Assembly: GCA_037974965.1 (NCBI GenBank)
Contig: JBBPFI010000015.1
Span: 717,001-781,000 of the forward strand
Direction: 5' to 3'
Origin: Dacryopinax spathularia
Taxonomy: Eukaryota; Basidiomycota; Dacrymycetes; Dacrymycetales; Dacrymycetaceae
DNA: 64,000 nucleotides
Positions within the stretch are counted from its first letter, which is position 1. Every line of letters starts with the position of its first letter. A program made the position numbers and the translations under genes. This document shows, piece by piece, positions 36,222 to 48,100 of this stretch. The notes under the pieces were generated by a model. It was given only the letters and a program-made list of their open reading frames with translations, did not search any database and was not told the origin of the DNA.

Positions 36222-36733
36222 GCATTGGGTTCGGCAGGGCAGGCGATAGTGTGCTCGAGGCAGCCACAGATGTAGTTTCCAGGGAGCAAGTAGATGGAAT
36301 TACTGGGCCTTTTGGACGGACGGATGACAGCTACGCCGCCGTTGCGTATAAGGCCGCCCACCCAGCAGAGTGGCGGGATTCTCATTTTCGTTGATGGTTC
36401 ACCAGCTAGCAGCCACCGGCTCTAGTCTAAGAGACCCCCAGGAAGACTTCAATAAATCACAAGCAATTTTGACATTAGCATATCCCGGGCCTGGTGGTGG
36501 TATGAGACAAACCAATGAGCGCTTCCCCGCATCAGGGACCCCCAACGGGCCGTGGCTGTGCTGTTACCCTGAACAACACAAACTGTACAGTATCTATCCG
36601 GAAGCACTTTGCACGCATTCTCGCCCTACCACCGCTCGTCGTCGTCGTCCCCTGCCGCAGGCTCCCAATCGCAAAAGGTCACCGCACCGCTCGTCGACGT
36701 CCCCCCTCTCCTCCTCCTCACCACTCGACAGCA
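36222..36733. other. Spacer / RPS7 promoter and leader
   Basis: About 510 bases. The 3' half is rich in C and T with short CT tracts, as usual for a ribosomal-protein gene leader. A 5' UTR intron may lie here but cannot be fixed. Confidence 0.45.
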
Positions 36734-37463
36734 ATGTCCGTGACCACAAAGATCCACCGTACGGCAAACGCGCCCAGCACCCCACCGAGCGAGACGGAGC
36801 TCGCGGTCGCTCAGGCTCTCCTCGACCTCGAGAACAACGTGCCCGAGCTCAAGGCTGATCTCCGCCCGCTCCAGATCTCGGCCGCGAGGGAGGTCGACGT
36901 TAAGGGCGGCAAGAAGGCTATTGTCGTTTTTGTTCCTGTTCCCCAACTTGCTGGTTTCCACCGTCTTCAGGCAAGGTGCGCATATCCAGCCTTCTGTAGA
37001 ATTCGAAAGATACTCATGTCAACTTGTTTGGGGCAGGCTCACCCGCGAGCTCGAGAAGAAGTTCTCCGACCGCCACGTTGTCTTCATCGGCCAGCGCCGT
37101 GTCCTCCCCAAGCCAAAGCGTGGTGCCCGCCCCGGCCAAAAACGCCCGCGCAGCCGGACGCTCACCTCGGTGCACGAGAAGACGCTCGAGGACCTTGTTT
37201 ACCCCACTGAGATCGTCGGGAAGCGGACGCGTGTTGCGACTGATGGGTCTAAGCTGCTGAGAGTGTGCGTCTGCTTGCTGCCTTGTTGGGTTGCTGTTCT
37301 CGCAGATGCTGATGTGTTCGGTTGCAGGTACCTCGATGCCAAGGATGCCAACCAGCTCGAGTACAAGCTCGACTCGTTCGCCTCCGTCTACCGCCGCCTG
37401 ACCGGGAAGGACGTGACGTTCGAGTTCCCCGTCGTGACCGCCGACGAGGTTGCTCGCAGCTGA
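36734..37463 (+). CDS. RPS7: 40S ribosomal protein eS7
   Basis: Small-subunit ribosomal protein eS7. Three exons give [89 protein letters not shown], the [20 protein letters not shown] block and the C-terminus [20 protein letters not shown] then DVTFEFP, ending VARS-stop. All conserved eS7 motifs are present and length about 200 aa is normal. Introns of about 60 bases interrupt after QAR and after LLRV. Exons show very strong C/G codon-ending preference, expected for a highly expressed gene. Confidence 0.95.
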
Positions 37464-37765
37464 GCGGAGGAGCTGTTTTCTCTGGGCTCTGGAGATACGG
37501 ATGTTGTGAGGCTGGCAACGGAGGGGGATATGCCGGAGAGGGAGAGGTGTGCAAAAACACTCCATTTATGTAACTTTGCATGCATACCCGATATGATCAT
37601 GCATTTTACGCTCATGCTCTGTGTGCTGCACACTGCGAGTAAAGTCGCGGCTTCCTTGCGTAATTCTGGGCTCAAATTGGGACGGAAAACTGGAGTGCTA
37701 TTCGCATTTGATCGTTATTGACAGGTACATCCCTTCAACCCTTCCGGCCTGGTCCACCTCTGCTC
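37464..37765. other. Convergent spacer RPS7 / MBL-1
   Basis: Presumed 3' UTRs of two convergent genes; AT-richer, nothing else seen. Confidence 0.45.
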
Positions 37766-38863
37766 TTAATGATACTCGTACCCATCCGGCTTATACTCCC
37801 TCATAATCTTCAACCCCCTCTCCTTCCACTTGCCAATCCCTTCACCAGGGAACATGACCCCCTCCCTCCCCCTCCATTCCCTCCAATGCAAATAATCATG
37901 CGCAACAACAACCATCACATTCTCCTCCCTCTCCATCCTCGCCGTACGCTGCATCGTATCCCACGCAAGCGGGATATTGCCATGCATCACCCTTGGTCCC
38001 CGCGTAGGAGGGTCGCCAGGTCGGCGGAAAGAGGTGTTGATGCGCAGATGATGCTGACACGGGCAGATGAGCGAGGGGTGGTGCGTCGTATCGCCCCCTA
38101 ACAGGACATAGGACGCGTCCGGCGACGCCTGAACGCGCACAAGAGCAGAAACATGCCCCGGCGTATGCCCAGGAGTCTCGCAGATCCAAACACTCCCATC
38201 GCCCAACAAGTCCACACACCGCTCGAACGCGCCCACCTTCCTGACTCCCTCGGGGGCGTCGAAGTCTACTGGTTCGGGTACTCGGCCGGCCTGGGAGATT
38301 TGGGCGGCGAGGTCGACCGCTCGGCCTGTGGAGTCTTTGAAGTCGCCCGTGCTGCCTTCGAGGAATGTGATCTTGCCGCCGAGGAGGCGGGCGTTGGGGA
38401 AGGGGGAGATGAGGCCGGTGTGGTCCCAGTGGTGGTGGCTGCGAAACACGACGGCTTAGGATAGGCTCCTTCTATACCAGCAGGGAGAGTGGACGTACCT
38501 GAAGATAATCCCATCAACGCTCTTCGGGTCCACCCCTCCCTTCTCCAGTATCTCCCCCACATCGCCCACGACCTTCGGATCCCACGGATCCCGCGTAATA
38601 GCCTTCATACCCTCCGGCCACACCTTCTCCCAATCATACCTCACCCCCAGGTCAAACAAGAATTTCTTCCCCGACGGAAGGTGCGTGATGAGGAAGACGA
38701 ACGTGGGTGCGTCGTAGCGCGCTGTCGGAGAGGATGCCGGGGTGAGGACGAAGGGCTCGGGGATCGTGAGTGTGCAGTTGACTATGGGCTGGATGGTGCA
38801 TGTTGCGGTGCCGTCGGGGATGGGAGTGAAGGGGTAGTCGTGTTGGTGCTCGATGTCCGCCAT
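37766..38863 (-). CDS. Metallo-beta-lactamase-fold hydrolase, copy 1
   Basis: Predicted cytosolic metal-dependent hydrolase of about 345 residues in two exons. N-terminus MADIEHQHDYPFTPIPDGTA; strands with FLFDLGVRYDWEKVWP; then DGIIF joined across an intron to SHHHWDHTGLISPFPNARLL, the HxHxDH metal motif (first position Ser-His-His-His-Trp-Asp-His). Further ligands: CETPGHTPGHVSALVRV, LLGGDTTHHPSL with the bridging Asp, and MVVVAHDYLHW with the last His. This gives a complete metal-site set, so the enzyme is likely active. Its substrate is unknown; related fungal proteins act on lactones or toxins. The gene next to it (39486-40827) is a clear paralogue on the same strand. Confidence 0.82.
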
Positions 38864-39485
38864 CTTGCTCAGTTCTCCCGTCTTTCTCCAAAGACAGCAG
38901 AGGAGTGGTAGAACTGCAGGTCACGCCGGGGAGTTATACGACGTTGGAATGGGGATTGAGAGGACGTCCGATGAACGCCGATCTAGACAACGAGTACGGC
39001 ATGCCTCCCATCGGCGAGCTTGCGGTTGGAGGTCTTCAGACCGTCACAAATGCGGAGGTGCGGGGTTCAGGGACGGAGTGGGCGGTCCGGTCGGGCCATT
39101 AGACGAACGACCGGCATTGTCCGTCTCACCCAAACAAAGCCTCAGTGCGGAAATGGAATATCAAAACAACAATATCGAGCAAGAGCCGTTCCTGGCAAAG
39201 GTTTCCGGTATGTCGCCGATGCGATTGGCCTATTCGAGCGAGCTACTCACTTCCGACTGCGCTCCTTCGGAAATATGCGAACGCTTATCCCCGATTTGAT
39301 AATGTATGGTTATCACCGAACATAGTCCGTCAGTCGTTGGGCAAAGCTCTCAGCGCCAACTTGATGCATTCACAGTCAATCCTTGAATTCCATTCCACTA
39401 CAGCCTAGCAATCCTTCCCATCAACCCAGAGCCTGTGACTAACCTCCAAAACCAAGCTTGCGAACAATCTAACCCATCGCCCCGC
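38864..39485. other. Spacer between the two MBL-fold genes
   Basis: About 620 bases with the promoter of copy 1 and the 3' UTR of copy 2. No residual coding similarity to the MBL genes was noticed. Confidence 0.4.
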
Positions 39486-40827
39486 TCATTTCTTCCCCTC
39501 AAACCCAAAATTAAGCTGCAACCTATTGCTCCTCCCCTCCCCTTTCCCACTCCCAGCCCTAGCAGCCTCCGCATTCCGCCTCTTAACATCCTTCCACCCC
39601 TCCTCCTTCCATCTCTCCCACCCACCCTTCATCCCCCCCACCTCAAGCCCCAGTTCCTTCGCAAACTCCGTTTCGTGCGCCAAGACACTGAGGACGTTCT
39701 CTTCCATTTCCATCCGCGTGAGGCGGGCTATCGAGCGGTATGCTTCGGCCAGGTCGGTGTGCATTGTCTGTCCTGGCTGCTTCTCTTCGGAGGAGGAGTG
39801 CGAGGAGGAGGAGTGGGAGGACGGCGGGTGGAAGCACGCGCAGAGGCCGCGAGAGGATGGGGAGGGATAGGGCGCGTAGATCGCTCGGCTGTGGCAGGTG
39901 TCTCCGCCTAGGAGGACGTACGTGTCCGGGGAGGTGGACACGCGGCAGAGGGCGACCATATGACCCGGGCAATGCTATTCCACCATATCAGTACACCGTG
40001 CCAGCATCAATTCAACGAGACAGAGAGAGAGAGGAATACGTACCCCAGGTGCTTGGCAGAGCCACATACTCCCATCCCCAAACCAGTCCCACGCTTTCTC
40101 ATAAGCGCCCACTTTCACCCACTCCCTCCCCCTTCCCCGGCCCACATCACCCTCCCCAACCTCCTCCTTAACCCTCGCATGCTCCCAGAACGACCTCGGC
40201 ATCGGCCCCTGCCCTTCCGGCGAGCCCTCGATCCAATGCCTCGTTCCTGGCCCCACTACTACAGGGAGGTCGGGGGGGAATTCGTCCAGGGCACCGTAGT
40301 GGTCTACGTGTGCGTGGGAGAGGAGGATGCCGGTTAGGGTCTGGACTGTTGCGGGTGCTGGGGAGAGATGGGTGAGCAGCTCGGGGAGTTGGGCGCTGGG
40401 GGGGACGTTGAATATGAAGCGGCTGTCCATGCCTGCTGCCATTGCTGGGCCGAGTTTGTTCTTGTCCTATCACACCGTGTCAGCCTACGCTCTTCCTACG
40501 TAGCAAGAAGAAGAATGGGGTGAGGCAGGCGCAGGAGGAAGAAAGACGCACACTAACGATCCCCGCATCCCACAACCACCTCTCCACCCTCCCACCCCCA
40601 AAATCCTTCTCGACAACCCAAGCAAACACAGCCGCTTCCTCCTGCGTGCTTCTCATCTCCTCCTCCGTCTCGCGCTGGAGGAACTGGACATATTTGGCGA
40701 TTAGAGAGCCGGTGTGGAGCAGGGTTAGCTTGACTGATTGGGTTGGGGAGGCCGAGGGAGGGATGGGGTGGAAGGGGAGGGTGAGGGGGTCGACGTGCGT
40801 TGCTGAGGGGTCTACTGGGCCGGGCAT
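39486..40827 (-). CDS. Metallo-beta-lactamase-fold hydrolase, copy 2
   Basis: About 400 residues in three exons. N-terminus MPGPVDPSATHVDPLTLPFH, a helix with LLHTGSLIAKYVQFLQRETE, and a first metal motif LLSHAHVDHYGALDEFPPDL (HxHxDH complete). Then WLCQAPG joined to HCPGHMVALCRVSTSPDTYV, LLGGDTCHSRAIYAPYPSPS with the bridging Asp, and RMEMEENVLSVLAHETEF with the last His. The C-terminus is basic and Ala/Gly-rich, ending NFGFEGKK-stop. Three shared segments (PGH-ALxRV, YVLLGGDT-H, RMExEENV-xVxAH) place it as a duplicate of copy 1 about 620 bases away; a Ser-rich insert after the Asp motif is unique to this copy. Function is not known. Confidence 0.8.
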
Positions 40828-41642
40828 TGTCGTATAGTCGATCAATCAGGTATGGTAAGTCGAGGTTGATGGTATGCGAATGTATGATGCTGGGGTCGCA
40901 GGGAAGATTATTAATGAAATTGCCCGTTTCTAGAAACATGACAATGAGCCGCCAGCTCGGGACGGTGATGTCATCCGTTTTTGGCCCGGGTTAGATCGCC
41001 CGGATTCATCGGGGGTTTTGGGGGGAATCTTATCGCCGACCTTCCCCATAATCACCGATGGTCATTGTTGGCGTAAGCCCGACGGGACGACCAGCACCTT
41101 CTCCTCGACGCTCTCAGCGTCAACAACCGATTCTGTGTTGTACAGCAACTCAGGAGAACTCAAAGACCGACGCATTTCGAATGACTTTGACTTACCAAAT
41201 CACGAAAGCGACAACGCACGCTGAGTCAGCCGCCAAACGCCGACCCTCTTCGCACACAGGCAAACCCGGCTAGCAGAAGCAGTGCGCCTCTCCCCACAGA
41301 ACCCCGCCCAACCTCTCCCAACCCCGAAACCCGCCAGAACACACCAGCATCCTCTCCCACTCACTCAGGCTTACTCGTACCGACTCGAGGATACTTGAGA
41401 GTCCTGCCACCTGCTGATGGACTGGATGAGACGGCGGGATGGGGAACGGGACTGGGGGAGTCATCCAGCGTCATGAGACAGTCAGCTTTCGTCTGCCCGT
41501 GCCTGACTCGTTTGGAGGGGTATAAATACCGGGTGTGCTCGTCAAATGGTCTGCTCAGTCTCTTTCGCGCACCAACCGCGCACCAACCAACCAAGTTATC
41601 ATCAAACAAACCGCAACAAACCACAACAAAAGAAGACTCAAC
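40828..41642. promoter_or_regulatory. Divergent upstream region of MBL copy 2 and the TATA-driven small gene
   Basis: About 815 bases between outward-facing starts. A strong TATA element lies at 41521. The rest shows no convincing gene; antisense frames at 41361-42062 have no recognisable content. Confidence 0.45.
41521..41528 (+). promoter_or_regulatory. TATA box
   Basis: TATAAATA, 115 bases before the start codon at 41643, followed by a CA-repeat-like leader rich in CAACC/CAAAC. The best TATA element of the window; it suggests a regulated gene. Confidence 0.6.
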
Positions 41643-42473
41643 ATGCCCTCCCGCGCCCGTGCCCGTTCTGCCCTCTCTGACCCTCACGAGCTCCTCTCCT
41701 ACCGCGACACCCGAGCACTCGAAGTAGCTCGGCAGAAACTCGAGCACCCTCGGGACCGTCGCCGTTCCAAAGGCCCAGGAGGACAAGGAGTCTGCAGATG
41801 CGGATGTGAGTCCCTCCAACCTACACGCTGCACCTGCCCGGCGTTTTCCCCTTCTGCTGCTTGGAAGAACGCTGCGTCTGGGGCTGGGGCTGACGAATCG
41901 ATAGTCTGCGATAATCATGATCGCGCGCCTCTGCAGGAATTCCGACGCTCCCGAGGTGGACGACCGCTCGAGGTGAAGGGAGACGACCTCAATCCACGCC
42001 TGACGGCAGCGGAAGTCGGGGGCGGTTGGGAAGGGGGGAAGGAGAAACGGCACCCGGGGCAAGGAGTTGTAGACCTGTGGGGGATCGCCAAGCCCGGAAG
42101 GGTTAGGAGAGGTTCGTCAGCTTCGACTGTCCCTCTTCGTTCGCAGCCCCAGTCCCGCTCCGCGTTCGTTTCTGCCGCTCCTCGTCATGAACATGAGCGG
42201 AAGCACGCGAGGCGGGGGAAACATGCTCGCTCGTTTGTGGAGGACTTTTGAGCGCAAGCTTACGACTGCCCAGATCTCCCGAAGGGATACGAGGTCGTTC
42301 CGAGGGTCGCGGAGGTGGTCGTCCTGGACGATGACGAGGAAGTCGAGAAGGGATGGGAGGACGAGTACGAGATTGTCGACCTCCCCGTGACTGCGAAGCC
42401 GAAGAGGGAGAAGGCGAGGAGGAAGGAGGCGTCGTTCGCCCAGGCGGTGAAGGGCAAGCGAGGAGGCCGATGA
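41643..42473 (+). CDS. Small basic/acidic protein of unknown function, splicing unresolved
   Basis: Start MPSRARARSALSDPHELLSY, directly after a CAAAC-rich leader and downstream of a TATA box. The 3' part is a convincing coding block (about 42255-42473): YDCPDLPKGYEVVPRVAEVV, VLDDDEEVEKGWEDEYEIVD, then a Lys/Arg-rich end KGKRGGR-stop. The middle is not certain. A plausible structure removes short introns at 41730-41777 and 41810-41935, giving an acidic link QEDKESADAD. The frame just before the last block contains TGA at 42249 directly in line, so either one more intron covers it or the stop is real. The acidic then basic C-terminus suggests a nuclear or nucleic-acid-associated protein. No family is recognised. 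Confidence 0.45.
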
Positions 42474-43381
42474 ACTTCACCAACAGGTTCTAGCCTCTCT
42501 AGTCATTCCTCTTCTTGGGTGTTACTGCCATTCTTCAACCACCTCAACATCTGGACAACGCCTCACGCACCTCATTGTCATGCCTTCCAAGGATATCTAT
42601 GTAGCACGCGCTGTTTGCTCATTCTTCCTGTACAGTACCAAATCTTCCAAAATAGTCACGAATGTATTTGTACGATAAAGACACCCCCGCCCAATCCATC
42701 CCTCCGCGTGATCCGGCCTCCCCCTCCTTCCATCCAACATAGCAACACCGGATCTCGCCGCCATCCACAACCAGCAATCCCAACTCCTACCCTATACAGC
42801 TCATGCACATCGTGGTCCAACCATGTAAGGCAACCCCCGTCCCCTCGGCCCAGGCCGCCGAGGACCCTCAGACAAACACGGCACATGTGCGATGTGCGTC
42901 ACTGCTGTGTTCCTGAACCCTGTGAACTGACCCATTGCTCGGCGCAGGGGTTGGCAGAGGGTCGGAGGGGGCGGATGTAGGAGGCGCAGGCTATCATTAG
43001 GGACGGCTACTCGACTTGACACCTTGTCCACTCTCAAGAGGTTGCTTATTGCTTGATCGTTATCTTGAGCTACTACTGTACAGACAAGGTCTGGGATTGG
43101 CTTGTCGCTGCTTGATTTTCTATCTGGTCCTGCTGTGCGTACTCTACGACTGAACGGCTGAGGTCGACGTGCGCCCGAGATTGGAGGCGGTTCATCCCGA
43201 CGTTGACTCCTCCGCCTCCACCTCCATCTTGATATTCTCCGGCACAGCTCGGTGGTATCCACCGCCCAACATCTGTCCGTGGTCGCACGACCCGCCTAAC
43301 CCTCCTCACCTACCTCACGACCGAACACACTCTATCAGTATCAAGGCCGACACTGACTCAACCTCACCACCCTCACCGGCC
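42474..43381. other. Spacer, no convincing gene
   Basis: About 900 bases. Frames of 150 codons are open on both strands (42519-42980 plus, 42801-43262 minus) but are Pro/Arg-rich shadows of C-rich DNA. Part is the leader of the next gene. Confidence 0.4.
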
Positions 43382-44421
43382 ATGGCCCACTGGCCGCAAC
43401 ACAACCTCCTCCGTCTCCCCAACAAGCTCAACTCCGTCCTCTCCGCCTACGTTTACGCCGGCTCCGCCCCGCTCTCCCCCAAGACACCACTCGTGATATT
43501 CCTCAACCCTCTCGGACAAGACGCCAAGTCCTGGCTGGACGTCATCCACTCTTTTCGCTCTCTCTGCCCGAAGGCATGGATGATCCGGTACGACCGGTAT
43601 GCGCAGGGCGAGTCCGGCCCCGACCCAGCGGACCCGAAGGGCGAGGGGCTCAACACGCCTGAGGAGGCGGTGAGGGACTTGGCGGCGATGTTGAGGGATA
43701 TAGTGGGGAACGAGACGAACGTTGACCAGGAAGCGGAGGTCGAGCACGAGGTGGAAGATATCCCGCTTGTGTTAGTGGGGAACGCGTTCGGGTGCGTGCT
43801 GGCCCGGCTGTACGCGGGGATGTATAAGGGCGTGAGGGGCGTGCTGTTCTTGGATCATTATATGACGGATACGGACTCGATTTCGTTGTTGCCGCCGGAG
43901 AGGGAGGGGGAGGGGGAGGAGCTGAGCAGGACGAGGAGGGAGATGAGGAGGAACTTGGATCCGGGGGTGGTGATGGGCGGGATGCGGAGGGAGAGTATTG
44001 AGCGCTTGCTGCCGAGGAGCGATGAGCCGATGTTGCCGGGTGACCCGTGGGTCACGGTGGGGATGCACGATCCTGTGCCTTTCGCAGAGGAGGAGTGTAA
44101 GGCGCGTCTGCTTTCCTTACCCTTCCCTGCCGTTGCGCCTTCCTATAGTCGCTGACAGAAGATGGGCAGGAATACCTCGGCATGGACCCGTCCATAACCC
44201 TCAAATACATCCAACCCCACTGGGAAGAATATCATCGTGGCCTCTTAAAGCTCACACGGCCGGAGAAGGCCAAAGGACCGATCGTGGTCGAGGGCGCGGC
44301 GCATAATATCCAGGTGGAGAGACCGGATTGGGTCGTTAATGAGCTGGAGGAGATGGTGGAGAAGATTCTGAAGGAGGTTGGGGTTGATGAGGACGAAGAC
44401 GAGGAGGAGGAGGAGGAGTAA
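43382..44421 (+). CDS. Alpha/beta-hydrolase-fold protein lacking the catalytic serine
   Basis: About 325 residues in two exons. The fold is clear: MAHWPQHNLLRLPNKLNSVL, the strand-turn VIFLNPLGQDAKSWLDVIHS (the place of the HG oxyanion motif), WMIRYDRYAQGESGPDP, PLVLVGNAFGCVLARLYAGM at the nucleophile elbow, and after the intron IVVEGAAHNIQVERPDWV with the catalytic-type His. In the elbow the GxSxG pattern reads GNAFG, so the serine is alanine, and the HG pair reads NP. The last intron uses a gtctgc donor (EECKA joined to QDGQEYLGMD). The tail is a run of Glu/Asp ending in EEEEEE. It is probably a non-enzymatic member, perhaps a binding protein; the family is otherwise near serine hydrolases of the epoxide-hydrolase/lipase type. 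Confidence 0.75.
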
Positions 44422-45161
44422 ATGCTTCAGTACCTCTCGACGTTCTCTCAAGACGCCCGCGTGGAGAAGAAGATATGGACGATGAAGCTCCTGAACCTCA
44501 AAAGATGCTTGGTTGAAGACGGCCGCTGCTTGGACAAGAAAACCAACGAATGAATGGATTTTACAACATATCTCGCAAGACATTTTCTCTATTTTTTGAG
44601 CTAACTATCCTATCTAATTTCTTGTAACCCGGCTAGAATGTGCAGTATGTTGTATATATCGTTGTTGTAGATCTCAAATCCTCCATAGACAGGAAAGAGC
44701 ATCAATTTCACGCAAACAAATCCAATGATAATCCCAACAATAATTGCTATTCCGTTTAAGTTAGTTGATTGCAATAATGGCTCGGCTCACGTTAGCGTTA
44801 CGTTTTGTGGAATGGGTGCGGAGGTGCGAATGATGAGGTAAGGGTATGACGTGTTACTTCCCCCAGTGGCGCACATCCTCCGACGTTTTCCACGCCCGTT
44901 AGGAAGGAAGGTCTGGTTGGGCGCAACCGAGGACTCGCTCACAACACAACACCCTTTCTTACCCCAGCCGACTTACATTCATCAACCTATTGTTGGGCAC
45001 TGACAGACAGCCGCTGATCTGACTACCTGCCATTGCTATTCAAGTGAAAGAGTTATACGAGACTAGTAAAAGGTATGCATGATGTTTAGTGTGGGGATAA
45101 AGCTGGGGTTGATAATCGGTCATCAGGGATTCAACGCTCGTAGCCACCTTCCCAGCAGACA
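44422..45161. other. Spacer upstream of the CRP1-like gene
   Basis: About 740 AT-richer bases. Only a small open frame at 45079 precedes the start codon. No clear regulatory element. Confidence 0.4.
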
Positions 45162-48100
45162 ATGTCCTACCAAGCGACCTTCGTATGGTACGCTCACTTC
45201 ACCCTCTCTCAGATCAAAAGAGATGCTAAGTATATGCATGCAGGCCGCACACAGACGCCAATAACGTGATCGTCACCGGAACGTTCGATAACGTACGTCC
45301 AACCTTATCTCGTCACCTTGTACAAAGAGGCTGACGCGTGCCCTCAGTGGACATGTTCCCACCCACTTACCAAAACCCCACACGGGTTCAGCGCGACAAT
45401 CTCCCTCCCCTACGGCGAGAAGGTGCTGTACAAGTACGTCGTCGATGGGAACTGGGTGACGAGACACGACGAGCCCTCCGAGACGGATTGGAACGGGATC
45501 GTCAATAACGTTCTTCTCACTCCCTCCGCCCCACCAGCGGCAGAGACGGCCGTCCCGGCAAGCCAGACGAGGGACGTCGCTGAGGTCGCCCCGGAGCATC
45601 TGGCGACTCTGCCGACGCATCAGCTGCTCGATGGTCAGACGAAGGAAGTTGTCCATCCTACCGACGAGACCAGCGTGGGCGCTGTCCCAGTGGCGCAGCG
45701 ACACGACGCCCCGGATAGCACGACGAGCAGCACGCTCACTGCTGTCCCTGCTGACGTCTCGGGCGAGCCAAGTATCCTCGACACGCTCAAGGCCGGCGCG
45801 GCGCAGCTACATGCGGAGTACGTCAAGCCCGCTCTGGATACCGCTGTCCCGGTCGTCACTAGCACCCTCGCTGCCGGCGCTCAGGCAGCGAGCGAGTTCA
45901 CAGAAACGACCGTCAAGCCCGCTGTTGCCGAGTTCACCGAAACCACCGTCAAGCCCGCCGTCGTTGCTTCCCAACAGGCCGCAGCAGAGTTCCACGAGAA
46001 GAATGTCAAGCCTACCATCGAAGAGGCTAAAGCCAACGTAGCCGACCTGAGCCAGCAAGCCTCGCAGACGGTGAACGAGTTCCATGAGCAGAATGTCCAG
46101 CCCGTGCTGCAAGACGTGCAGGAGAACGTTTCTGAGATTAAGGACCAGGCTAGGGATGCCCAGGCTGCCGTGAATGATTATACGGAGAAGACGATCAAGC
46201 CTACCATCGACGAAGCCGCTGATAACATTGCCCTCAAGGCTCCGGCTCCTGCTGCTCCTGCTCCTGCCGTCGCGGCTGAACCTCCCGTCAACCCCGCTGT
46301 TGCCCGTGTTCAGGCTACCGTGCCCGTTGTCACACAGAGCACCTCCACGCCCGTCCTCGAAGCGGAAGAAGAAGGCCTCGTGCCGAGCGAACCAATCCCC
46401 ATCAAGCCCGAGCAGCCAATCACGCTTGTCCCCTCCGAGCCCACTCCCGAGCCTAACAACCTCAACGAGCTCGCCAAGGAAAAGGCCGCACAGGTCCACC
46501 CAGCTCTGCCAGGAGCGATCGACGCCGCCGCTGCCAAGGCTGCCGAAGTGCACGAAACCCATGTCCAGCCCGCCCTGGAGGCCGCGTCTGCCAAAGCTGC
46601 TGAAGTACACGCAGAGCACGTCCAGCCCGTTATCGATGCTGGCCTTGCCAAAGCGCAGGAAGTGCACGAGACGCACGTCCAGCCTGTCCTGGACAAGGCT
46701 GCTGAAGTGCACGAAGCGTACGTCAAGCCCGCTGCCGAGAAAGCCGTCGAGGTGCACGAGCAGTACGTCAAGCCGGCTATCGAGACCGCCGCGCCTATCG
46801 TGAAGGATATCGCGGACAACGTCGTCGCACCCGCCGCAGCCCAAGCCGGCCAGAAAGCCGCCGAGCTACACGAAGCGTACGTCGCCCCTGCGCTCGACGC
46901 TGCCGCCCAGAAGGCGGAGGAACTGCACGCCCAACACGTCCAGCCCGTGATCGACAACGCCGTCGCCAAAGCCCAAGAGATCCACGCGACCCAAATCCAG
47001 CCGCAGATCGACGCCGCGAACGCCAAAGTCGCCGATGTGCACGCGAACGTCATCCTCCCCGCAATCGACAAAGCGCAGGAAATCAACGTCACTACTGTCC
47101 AGCCTGCGCTTGCGCAGGCTAAGGAGATCCACGAGCAGCATGTCCAGCCGGCGATTAATAAGGCTGTTGAGGTGACGCAGACTACGATCATCCCTGCTGC
47201 TCAGACTGCAGCGGAGAACGCGGTTCCGGTCGCGAAGGAAGTGCATGAGACGTATGTCAAGCCTACGCTGGACGTCGTCAACCCCGTCTTGGACGACGTG
47301 GCTGGCGTTGCCTCGGTTGCGATCCCTGCTGGGCTCGCGACGGCTAAGGACGCCGTCGTCGACGCGCACCAGCAGTATGTGGCTCCACAACTGGAGAAGG
47401 CCCAGCCCGTCGTACAGCCGCATATCGACGCCGCCAAGGCGCAAGCGGACGCGCTCGCCCAGACGGTCAAAGAGAAAGTCAACCCCGTCCTCGAACAAGC
47501 GCAGCAGACCGTCCAGCCCGTCGTCGAAAAAGTGCAGGAAGTCCTCCACCCAGCCGTCGAGAAAGCGCAGGAGGTGCTCCACCCCGTCGTTGACAAAGCC
47601 GCCGAGCTCCATCAGCAGCATGTCCAGCCCGTCATTGAGGCTAACAAGGATAGGATCAGCGATGTGGGCGAGTCGGTGCTCGCTACTGAAGGCACTGGGA
47701 GCTCGACCTTGGCGTATATCGCTAGTGGTATCGGCGCTGCTGTTGCTACGCTTACGGGTATCGATCCGATCAATGCGCCGAAGGTAAGTCAAACGATAGC
47801 TTTGCTTATATTCTGTGATGGATACTGACTATTTGCATGCAGATCCCCGTGAGCGAGGAAGAGGCGGCCCGTCTGGAGAAAGAAGGCCTTGTTGCTGCGC
47901 CTCCCAAAGGTACGCATTCGGCACCTTCTGCACAGTCCGGCTTGTCTAATGGTAACTATAGAACCAGAGCCGGAGCCAGAGGCTGCTCCTCAGGTGCTTG
48001 CCGCGCCGTCCGACACCACCCAGCCCATCGTCCCCGCCAACCCCTTGGAGCACGGTGCCACTACCACTGTGCCCACTGAGGTCGGCGTCGGTGCTGAGTT

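Noticed and set aside
42519-43262. Overlapping 150-codon frames on both strands between two genes
   Set aside because: Pro/Arg-rich translations of C-rich DNA, no similarity recognised, no promoter or splice pattern.
46310-47792. Minus-strand frames of nearly 300 codons opposite the CRP1-like repeat
   Set aside because: Produced by the repeat and its strong codon bias; the plus strand has the recognisable domain and introns.
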